Shown here one piece after another: positions 9,538 to 16,277 of a DNA stretch of 64,000 nucleotides (within the stretch, counting starts at the first letter, position 1; each line of letters begins with the position of its first letter). Made by a program: the position numbers and the translations under genes. The notes under the pieces were generated by a model. That model ran no database searches. It worked only from the letters and a program-made list of their open reading frames with translations, and was not told the DNA's origin. The stretch is taken from positions 1 to 64,000 of the forward strand of contig NZ_VZZK01000005.1 in the NCBI RefSeq assembly GCF_008806385.1, given 5' to 3'. This DNA comes from Methylobacterium soli. Its GTDB lineage: Bacteria; Pseudomonadota; Alphaproteobacteria; Rhizobiales; Beijerinckiaceae.

Positions 9538-10406
9538 TGCCGTCGCGTCGGAATGCTCTGCGCCTCTTCGGTCTCGCCGGCGCGGCGACGCTCGCCGCCA
9601 TCGGCTGGCGCAGCCGGGCACAGGGATTGGGTGGCGCATCCTCCTGGTGCGTGTTCTACGGCGAGGATGTCGACCCGGCGGTCCTGAAGGGGTTCGACAT
9701 CGTCGTGCTCGATCCGGGCTTCAAGGGATCGATCGAGGCGGTGACCGCGCAGGGCTCAAAGGCGGTCGGCTATCTCAGCCTCGGCGAGATCAAGCGCGAC
9801 GGTCCATTCTTCGCGGCTCTCGACGACCCGTCCGCGATCCTGTCCGAGAATCCCCACTGGCCGGGCACCTATCTGGTCGACGTGCGAAGCCCCGGCTGGC
9901 ATCGGTTGATCCTCGACGTCGCCGTCCCGCGGCTCCTGGCGCAGGGCTTCACGGGCCTGTTCTTCGACACCCTCGATACGCCGCCCCATCTCGAGCAGCT
10001 CGATCCCGAGCGCAACCGCGGCATGCGCGGCGCCGCCATCGCGCTGGTTCAGGCGATCCGCCGCCGCCATCCCGCCACGACGCTGGTGATGAACCGCGGC
10101 TACGCCCTGCTCCCGGACCTCGCCGACGACATCGACGCCCTCGTGGCCGAGAGCCTGCTGACGACCTTCGACCCGCAGACCCGGGCTTATCGCTGGGTCG
10201 ACCCGCGCACCGTCGAGCTGCAGATGCTGGCCCTGCGCCCGCTGCGGGCGCGGGCGCATCCCCTGTCGATCCTCAGTCTCGATTACTGGGATCCGGCCGA
10301 TTCCGCGACGATCCGCACGATCTACGACCGCGAGCGCCGCCTCGGGCACGTCCCCTACGTGTCGACCATCCTGCTCGACCAGCTCGTGCCGGAGCCGCAA
10401 TCGTGA
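9537..10406 (+). CDS. Secreted PelA-type glycoside hydrolase (GH114/GH166-like)
   Basis: The protein has 289 residues. An N-terminal Tat-like signal (SRRNALRLFGLAGAATLAAI) precedes a TIM-barrel domain of the endo-alpha-1,4-polygalactosaminidase/PelA hydrolase type: WCVFYGED, AVGYLSLGEI, GFTGLFFDTLDT and LVMNRGYALLPDLADDID. In Pseudomonas this hydrolase is the first domain of the large PelA protein, fused to the deacetylase. Here it is a stand-alone gene at the end of pelDEFG, while the deacetylase sits in the RTX protein at 834-4235. Likely role: trimming the polymer in the periplasm. The start overlaps the pelG stop, so it belongs to the operon. Confidence 0.85.
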   Translation: MPSRRNALRLFGLAGAATLAAIGWRSRAQGLGGASSWCVFYGEDVDPAVLKGFDIVVLDPGFKGSIEAVTAQGSKAVGYLSLGEIKRDGPFFAALDDPSAILSENPHWPGTYLVDVRSPGWHRLILDVAVPRLLAQGFTGLFFDTLDTPPHLEQLDPERNRGMRGAAIALVQAIRRRHPATTLVMNRGYALLPDLADDIDALVAESLLTTFDPQTRAYRWVDPRTVELQMLALRPLRARAHPLSILSLDYWDPADSATIRTIYDRERRLGHVPYVSTILLDQLVPEPQS

Positions 10407-10463
10407 CGCCTTCCCGCGGCCCGGCCGCGGGCCCCTGCCATCCCAACTGCCGAGGAGAGAACC

Positions 10464-11450
10464 ATGTGGCGCAATAAGAAGGTCGTGGTGACCGGTGCGG
10501 GCGGCTTCATCGGAAGCCATCTCACGGATGCCCTGGTGCGGGCGGGCGCGGACGTCACCGCGATGATCCGCTACACGTCGAGCGCGCGGCTCGGCAATCT
10601 CGAGTTCCTGACCGACGACGTGCGCGGCGCGCTGCGCATCGCGGCCGGCAATATCGAGGACAGCGATTTCACCTACCGGGCGCTGGAGGGCCAGGACGTG
10701 GTCCTGCACCTGGCGGCCCTGATCGCCATCCCGTATTCCTACGAGGCGCCGCGCAGCTACGTGCGGACCAATGTCGAGGGCACCCTGAACGTGCTGGAAG
10801 CGGCGCGGCGCGGCAGCATCGGCCGCGTGGTCCATACCAGCACCTCCGAGGTCTACGGGACCGCCATGCGGGTGCCGATCGACGAGACCCATCCGCTCCA
10901 GGGGCAGTCGCCCTACTCGGCCTCGAAGATCGGCGCCGACAAGATCGCGGAGAGCTATTACCGCTCCTTCGGCACGCCCGTGGTGACGCTGCGGCCCTTC
11001 AACACCTACGGGCCGCGCCAGAGCGCGCGCGCCTTCATCCCCACGATCATCTCCCAGGCCGCGGCCCGCGACGAGATCCGCCTCGGCTCCCTGACGCCGG
11101 AGCGGGACATGACCTTCGTGACCGATACGGTGCGGGGCTTCATGGCGGCAGGCGCGATGGAGGGCATCGACGGCACGACGATCAATCTCGGGACCGGCGA
11201 GACCTTCACGGTGGGGTGGTTCGCCGCCCGGATCCTGGCCCTGATGGGCCTCGACAAGCCGATCGTGAGCGAGGAAGCCCGCATGCGCCCGGAACAGAGC
11301 GAGGTCCTCAAGCTCGTCTCCGACAACGGGCTCGCGCGCCGCACCCTCGACTGGACGCCGCAGGTCGACCTCGATGAGGGCCTTCGCCTGATGATCGACT
11401 TCGTCCTGGCCAATCCGGGATTCTACCGGACGGATCGCTACGTGACCTGA
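10464..11450 (+). CDS. NAD-dependent nucleotide-sugar 4,6-dehydratase (LegB-like)
   Basis: This is a 328-residue extended SDR enzyme. It has the TGAGGFIGSH dinucleotide-binding loop, the TSTSEVYGTA active-site segment with Ser/Glu, and the YSASK catalytic Tyr/Lys pair. The sequence around IPYSYEAPRSYVRTNVEGTL is typical of LegB-type UDP-GlcNAc 4,6-dehydratases. Such enzymes make a 4-keto-6-deoxy sugar nucleotide. An AGGAGAG ribosome-binding site precedes the ATG. It lies 57 bp after the pel hydrolase and in the same direction, so it may supply a 6-deoxy precursor to the Pel-like polymer. The exact nucleotide sugar cannot be told from sequence. Confidence 0.8.
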   Translation: MWRNKKVVVTGAGGFIGSHLTDALVRAGADVTAMIRYTSSARLGNLEFLTDDVRGALRIAAGNIEDSDFTYRALEGQDVVLHLAALIAIPYSYEAPRSYVRTNVEGTLNVLEAARRGSIGRVVHTSTSEVYGTAMRVPIDETHPLQGQSPYSASKIGADKIAESYYRSFGTPVVTLRPFNTYGPRQSARAFIPTIISQAAARDEIRLGSLTPERDMTFVTDTVRGFMAAGAMEGIDGTTINLGTGETFTVGWFAARILALMGLDKPIVSEEARMRPEQSEVLKLVSDNGLARRTLDWTPQVDLDEGLRLMIDFVLANPGFYRTDRYVT

Positions 11451-11764
11451 CCGCGCCCACGAGCGCCACCACGCGAGGACGCGCGGGCCACTGGCGCCGC
11501 CGGCGCGTCCTGCCGCGCGTTCCATCCAGGCGCGTATGTCGTTCGCTCTTGCGATATTTCGGTTGAGTAATCGACTGCGATCGATGTCTGATTTTATACG
11601 ATCAATAATCTCATATCTTCCGGACTAGTACTTATTCACGAATATTAAACTCGATCTGTTCCCCTACTATACCGATGTATTTGATTTCCTGAACGCCGAC
11701 ATCTGCGTTCGCCGTTCAGGGTTCGGCCGGTTTCGATCGTGCGATTTCGCCCAGGAGAGCACAC
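11451..11764. promoter_or_regulatory. Intergenic region with an AT-rich promoter-like stretch
   Basis: This 314-bp gap has a strongly AT-rich core at about 11540-11700, rare in this window, just upstream of the nucleotidyltransferase gene. It probably holds that gene's own promoter, making 11765-13517 a separate transcription unit. No clear terminator or operator was found. Confidence 0.4.
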
Positions 11765-12610
11765 ATGAAGCTCGACACCTCGATCACTCAACGCGTCGAC
11801 CTCCATGCCCGGCTGAACGGCGCGGGCACGGTCGGCTATCTCGACGCGATGGTGGCCGACGCCAAGTCGCGGCGCGCCGCCCCCGCCGTCGCCGTGACCC
11901 AGGCGGTCATCATGGCGGGCGGCAAGGGCACGCGGCTTCACCCCTACTCGGCCCTGTTTCCGAAGCCGCTGATGCCCCTCAACGACATGCCCATCCTCGA
12001 GCTTCTGCTGCGCCAGCTGAAGAATGCCGGCATCACCGACGTGATCCTGGCGGTGAACCATCTGAGCCACCTGCTCGAAGCCTTCTTCGGCGACGGCTCG
12101 CGGCTCGGCCTCAACATCCGGTATCGCCTGGAGGATCGCCCGCTCGGGACCGCGGGCGCCCTCGCGAGCATGCTCGACGAGCTCGACGACACCTTCTTCG
12201 TGACGAACGGCGATCTCCTGACCACCCTGAGCCTGAAGCGCATGATGCAGGCGCACCGCGCGGCCGAGGCGGATTTCTCGATCGGCGTGTTCGAGCGCGA
12301 GGTGAAGATCGATTTCGGCCTGATCGAGCTCGACGGCCGCGACCGGATGATGGCCTATCGCGAGAAGCCGACGAGCAGCCATTTCGTCAGCATGGGCGTG
12401 TATCTCGTCAACAAGGACATCATCGCCGACCACCTCGCGGTCGACGAATATCTCGACATGCCAAACCTGGTCCTGAAGGTGAAGGGCAACGGCGGGCACG
12501 TGCACTGCTTCCACGAGGATTGCATCTGGCTCGATATCGGCCGGCCCGACGACTTCGCGCTGGCGCAGAAGATGTTCATCGAGAACCGCGCCCTCTTCCT
12601 GGAGCCTTGA
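11765..12610 (+). CDS. Sugar-1-phosphate nucleotidyltransferase
   Basis: The protein has 281 residues. After an N-terminal extension of about 48 residues comes the nucleotidyltransferase signature MAGGKGTRLHPYSALFPKPL, then the metal-binding VTNGDLL segment and the product-side EKPTSSHFVSMGVY. The family couples a sugar-1-phosphate to an NTP to give an NDP-sugar; the closest general style is mannose-1-phosphate guanylyltransferase or glucose-1-phosphate nucleotidyltransferase. The ATG has an AGGAGAG ribosome-binding site. It is followed after 4 bp by the reductase gene at 12615, so both probably work on one sugar nucleotide. Substrate and base specificity are not determined. Confidence 0.8.
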   Translation: MKLDTSITQRVDLHARLNGAGTVGYLDAMVADAKSRRAAPAVAVTQAVIMAGGKGTRLHPYSALFPKPLMPLNDMPILELLLRQLKNAGITDVILAVNHLSHLLEAFFGDGSRLGLNIRYRLEDRPLGTAGALASMLDELDDTFFVTNGDLLTTLSLKRMMQAHRAAEADFSIGVFEREVKIDFGLIELDGRDRMMAYREKPTSSHFVSMGVYLVNKDIIADHLAVDEYLDMPNLVLKVKGNGGHVHCFHEDCIWLDIGRPDDFALAQKMFIENRALFLEP

Positions 12611-12614
12611 GCGG

Positions 12615-13517
12615 ATGCGCCGGGTTCTGCTCAGCGGCTCCGGGGGATTTCTCGGGCGCAGCCTCCGCGAGCACCTGCGGCGGGACGGGGTCGAGATCGC
12701 CAGCATCGGGATCGGCCCCGCGCACCATCCGTTCCACTTCGCCGTGGAGGCGGGCGGATGGACCCGGGATTCCTGGGCCGAGGCGCTGGAGCGCACGCAG
12801 CCCGACACGGTCTTCCACCTCGCCGGCATCGTGCGCGGTGACGAGGACGAGATCCGCCGGGTCAACACCACCCTGGCGCTCGACTTGACCGCGGCCCTGC
12901 GGATGACCGGCTTTCGGCCGACCCTCGTGGTCGCGGGCAGCGCGGCCGAGTATGGCGAGGCCGTCATCGACGGGTTGCCGGTCGCCGAGGATGCCGTCTG
13001 CGCTCCGGTCACGCCCTACGGGCAGACCAAGCTCGCCCAGACGCGGGCGGCGCTGGCCTTCGGCGCCGAGGGGCAGTGCCGGGTCGTCGTGGCCCGCATC
13101 TTCAATCCGATCGGCCCGGGCATGCCGGGCCACCTGGCGCTCGCGGATTTCGCCCGGCAGATCGCAGGTTTCGAGCGCTCCGGCGCGATCCTGCGGACGG
13201 GCGATCTCGATGTCTGCCGCGACTTCCTGGACGTCGCGGACGTCGCGCAAGCGCTCATCGCGCTCGCCGGCAACCCGGCGGCCCAGGGGGTGGTCAATAT
13301 CTGCAGCGGCGTGCCGACGTCCCTGCGCGGGCTCGTCGAGAGCATGATCGCGGCCTCGGGCAAGCGCATCGAGATCGTGATCGATCCGGCCCGCCTTCGG
13401 CCCGGCGAACGGCGCATCGTGATCGGCTCGCCCGAGCGCCTGGCCGGATTGGCGGCCCTGGCGCCCCCCCGGGACCTGCACCGCCGGGCCGCCGACATCC
13501 TGATGGCCCTGCACTGA
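12615..13517 (+). CDS. NAD-dependent epimerase/4-ketohexose reductase (SDR)
   Basis: The protein has 300 residues of the extended SDR type. It contains SGSGGFLGRSL for cofactor binding, a Ser in VVAGSAAEYG, and the catalytic YGQTK Tyr/Lys. The pattern VARIFNPIGPGMP with later DVCRDFLDVADV resembles GDP-6-deoxy-4-keto-D-mannose reductases (Rmd). With the upstream dehydratase and nucleotidyltransferase this gives a plausible three-step set for a 6-deoxyhexose nucleotide. It starts 4 bp after the nucleotidyltransferase stop and is probably translated with it. The specific reductase or epimerase activity is inferred. Confidence 0.75.
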   Translation: MRRVLLSGSGGFLGRSLREHLRRDGVEIASIGIGPAHHPFHFAVEAGGWTRDSWAEALERTQPDTVFHLAGIVRGDEDEIRRVNTTLALDLTAALRMTGFRPTLVVAGSAAEYGEAVIDGLPVAEDAVCAPVTPYGQTKLAQTRAALAFGAEGQCRVVVARIFNPIGPGMPGHLALADFARQIAGFERSGAILRTGDLDVCRDFLDVADVAQALIALAGNPAAQGVVNICSGVPTSLRGLVESMIAASGKRIEIVIDPARLRPGERRIVIGSPERLAGLAALAPPRDLHRRAADILMALH

Positions 13518-13638
13518 GCATTCCGCGCTGAGATGGGGCCGGTTCGGCGGCGCTCGCCTTCCGCCCTCGGCCGCGAACGCCCTCTGCGGGCCCGTCCTCA
13601 CGCCCCCCTGCAAAAGCCCTGAAGGGCAGGCCTCCCGC

Positions 13639-13845
13639 CTATCGCCAGGCGCCGGATGGCCGACGCGCGCCGGCGGCGTTCCGGTTGCTCCCGGCACCGT
13701 CGGGGGTTGCCTGGAAATGCGGCCGGAAGAACAGGCTCCCGGGGCGCTCCGTGCCGGTCGGGCGCGGCTGGAAATACGGATCGAAAAAGGTCCCGCTTTC
13801 CTGGCGACGATGCGCGGGCTCGAATACGCTGCGATTATCAGACAT
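13639..13845 (-). CDS. Small protein with FFxPxFQ repeats, unknown function
   Basis: This is a 68-residue ORF on the minus strand between the sugar-nucleotide genes and a LysR gene. A GGAGG ribosome-binding site (13853-13857) sits 7 nt before the ATG, unusually good for a chance ORF here. The protein shows an internal repeat: VFEPAH (7-12), FFDPYFQPRP (20-29) and FFRPHFQATP (39-48), each followed by a Gly-containing turn. The C terminus is basic and Gly/Ala/Arg-rich. There is no signal peptide or membrane segment, and I recognise no family. It could still be a chance ORF in GC-rich DNA, but the ribosome-binding site and the protein-level repeat argue for a gene. Confidence 0.45.
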   Translation of the reverse strand: MSDNRSVFEPAHRRQESGTFFDPYFQPRPTGTERPGSLFFRPHFQATPDGAGSNRNAAGARRPSGAWR

Positions 13846-14052
13846 CGTCCTGCCTCCGGCTCGCGCGGCCTTCCGGAAAGGTCTTCAAGATCAGGGTAAG
13901 ATGAAATTTCGTCGATCGCACGCGCGATTGACGGATATAATACCGAATACCTGCCATTTCCCCGCCGCCTCCGCAGCCGCAACGGTTCGGCACCGCGCGC
14001 AACCTGCCCGGGGCGCCCTGGTTGCCGCGCGGGTCGCGTCATCAATCCGCGA

Positions 14053-14940
14053 TCACGCGAGGGCGTCGCGCTCGGCCTTCAGGTGGGTCGTCAGCCGCTC
14101 GGCGAGCTGGCTCGGCGGCCTGCCGGCCGGCCGCAGCAGCATCGTCTCGATCGGGAGTTCGGGCCGGAACGGCCGCAGCGCGATCGGCAATCCGGTCAGT
14201 TCCCGCGCCGGGAGCGGATCGACGATGGCAAGCCCCAAGCCTTCCGCCACGAGGCCGCAGCGCGCCGCCGTGTACTGCGCCATCAGGGCGAAGCGCGGCG
14301 CGATGCCGCGACGGGCGAAGGCCGCCTCGACCGCCTGCTGAAAGGCGCCCGCCCCTCCCGAGATCAGGGGCTCCCCCGCGAGATCCTCGACCGAGAGGCT
14401 GCGCTTGCGGCTGAGCGGATGGCGGCGCGGCACGGCGCAGACGGCACCGATCGTCAGGAACGGTTCGGCCGCGACGCCGCTATGGCCGGATCGCGGCCGG
14501 GCCAATCCGATGTCGCACTGGCCCGACGCGGCCCAGGACCAGATCGTATCGGGGTTGGGCACGTGAACCGAGACGCGCACGCCCGCGCATTCCAGGCTCA
14601 GGCGCCGGATCGCGCGGGGCAGCAGCCGAGCCGCCAGCGACGGCTGGCAGGCGACGCGCAGGAAGCCGGTCCCGCGGTCCCGGATCTGGCGCGCCGCCTG
14701 GCGCAGGTGATCGAGCCCCGCATAGGTCTGCTCGACCTCGTGCGCGAAGGCCGCACCCTCCTGGGTCGGGACCGCACTTCCGTGCCCGCGCACGAAGAGG
14801 AGAAAGCCGAGTTCCGCCTCGAGTTGCGCGATGGCGCGGCTGATATGGGGCTGCCCGATCCCGAGCGCCGCCGCGGCCCGGGTCATTCCGCCATGCTGCA
14901 GGACCGCCCGAAAGAGGTCGAGATGCGCCGGGTTCATCAT
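14053..14940 (-). CDS. LysR family transcriptional regulator
   Basis: The protein has 295 residues with the chosen ATG at 14940 (the next codon is also ATG). It has an N-terminal winged helix-turn-helix (LDLFRAVLQHGGMTRAAAAL, then SRAIAQLEAELG) and a C-terminal periplasmic-binding-like effector domain. It is divergent from the DMT transporter gene at 15078, with 137 bp between, the usual layout for a LysR regulator that controls its neighbour. The effector is unknown. Confidence 0.85.
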   Translation of the reverse strand: MMNPAHLDLFRAVLQHGGMTRAAAALGIGQPHISRAIAQLEAELGFLLFVRGHGSAVPTQEGAAFAHEVEQTYAGLDHLRQAARQIRDRGTGFLRVACQPSLAARLLPRAIRRLSLECAGVRVSVHVPNPDTIWSWAASGQCDIGLARPRSGHSGVAAEPFLTIGAVCAVPRRHPLSRKRSLSVEDLAGEPLISGGAGAFQQAVEAAFARRGIAPRFALMAQYTAARCGLVAEGLGLAIVDPLPARELTGLPIALRPFRPELPIETMLLRPAGRPPSQLAERLTTHLKAERDALA

Positions 14941-15077
14941 GCCTGATCTGTATGAAAACGACCAATCCCGGCATTTGACAGCATGGGGGCTCGAGGGTGT
15001 CAATGAGCAGGCGAGGCGGAATCGTGCATCCGCGCCCGGCCTCGCCCCCGTGATCTCCTTGTCAGGTCCGCCGGCCG

Positions 15078-15524
15078 ATGTTCCCGCTCCTCATCCCCTC
15101 CCTCCTCGCGGCTCTGGCCGGAATCAGCATCGTCGTGCAGCAGGCCTTGAATGCGAGCCTGCGGGGCGCCTTGAGCTCGGCGGTCTGGTCGGGCTTCGTG
15201 AGCTATCTCGTCGGCCTCCTCTGCATGGGGGTCCTGGCCGTCGCCTCGCGCGATCCCGTCCCGTCCGCGATCGTCGCGGCCCGCATCCCGTGGTGGGGCT
15301 GGAGCGGAGGCCTGTTCGGCGCGATCTTCGTGGGCCTCGCCATCCTGCTCGTCCCGCAGCTCGGGGCCGCGCGCTTCATCGCCCTGCTCGTCGCGGGCCA
15401 GATGCTGGCGTCGGTTGTCATCGACCATTTCGGCCTGCTGGGATTGGCGCAACGCGCCCTGGACCTGCCCCGCCTGCTCGGCGTCATCCTGCTCACGGGC
15501 GGCGTCGTGCTGATCCGCCGCTAG
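15078..15524 (+). CDS. DMT-type small membrane transporter (DUF606/YdcZ-like)
   Basis: The 148-residue protein has four to five hydrophobic segments (starting LLIPSLLAALAGISIVVQQA, ending LLGVILLTGGVVLIRR). The size, the QQALNASLR motif near residue 20 and the topology fit the DUF606/YdcZ family, small members of the drug/metabolite transporter superfamily. It is divergently transcribed from the LysR gene at 14053-14940 and may be its target. The substrate is unknown. Confidence 0.75.
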   Translation: MFPLLIPSLLAALAGISIVVQQALNASLRGALSSAVWSGFVSYLVGLLCMGVLAVASRDPVPSAIVAARIPWWGWSGGLFGAIFVGLAILLVPQLGAARFIALLVAGQMLASVVIDHFGLLGLAQRALDLPRLLGVILLTGGVVLIRR

Positions 15525-15751
15525 AGCCCTCTCCGCCGAGATGACGGGCTCTGCCTCAGGGCGCGCGTCGCATCGAAGACTCTCGATGGCGCCGGGCGGC
15601 CGGGCGCCCTAGGCTGCGGCGGGCTTGGACCATCGGCCACGATGGCGGCGCGCTCCGGGCCCTGCGGGATCCGGGGCGATGTTCCGCCCCGAGGGTGACG
15701 CGTCACGCATTCCGATCAATCCGCAACGCGACCGGGACAGGAGCGCCGCAG

Positions 15752-16186
15752 ATGCCGACCTACGCATTCTCGACCGCGATGGAATTGACGCCTGAGCAGC
15801 GTGCGAAGATCGTCGCGCGCGTCACGTCGATCCATCAGGTGGAGGCAGACGCCCCGCGCTACTTCGTGCAGGTGATCTTCTACAAGGTCGAGCCGGGTTC
15901 GATCTTCATCGGCGGCGAAGCGGCACCCCCCGATCACGTCTGGGTGCGGGCCGACATTCGATCCGGAAGGACCAACGCGCAGAAGGCGAAGATCCTTCAG
16001 CGCATCATGCGCGAGACGAGCGAAATCCTCGGTATCTCGGACCAGTCCGTCTGGGTCTATCTCTCGGATATCCCGGCCCAGGGCGTCCTGGAGTTCGGCA
16101 ACGTCCTGCCGGAACCGGGCGGCGAGGCGCAATGGCTCGCATCCCTGCCGGCTTCCTTGCGCGAGAAGCTCCTGCGGACGGGCTGA
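15752..16186 (+). CDS. Tautomerase family protein (cis-CaaD-like)
   Basis: The protein has 144 residues. The ATG at 15752 is chosen because the next codon is Pro: tautomerase-superfamily enzymes use the amino-terminal proline exposed after Met removal, and an AGGAG site lies upstream at 15739. An earlier in-frame ATG at 15695 would bury this Pro. The body (FVQVIFYKVEPGSIFIGG, VWVRADIRSGRTNAQK, LSDIPAQGVLEFG) resembles the Tautomerase_3/cis-3-chloroacrylic acid dehalogenase group. The real substrate is unknown. It converges on the GGDEF-EAL gene. Confidence 0.8.
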   Translation: MPTYAFSTAMELTPEQRAKIVARVTSIHQVEADAPRYFVQVIFYKVEPGSIFIGGEAAPPDHVWVRADIRSGRTNAQKAKILQRIMRETSEILGISDQSVWVYLSDIPAQGVLEFGNVLPEPGGEAQWLASLPASLREKLLRTG

Positions 16187-16220
16187 TGGCGGCAGGCAGG
16201 CGCGGCTGCCTCCCCGATGC

Positions 16221-16257
16221 GCGGGCAGGCGACGGACGGAAGGGATTTGCTGCCCGC
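16221..16257. terminator. Candidate hairpin between convergent genes
   Basis: GCGGGCAG (16221-16228) pairs perfectly with CTGCCCGC (16250-16257) across a 21-nt loop, between the convergent tautomerase and GGDEF-EAL genes. No clear T-run follows, so intrinsic termination is uncertain. Confidence 0.35.
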
Positions 16258-16277
16258 CCGTTCAGGTCTCGCCCGGC

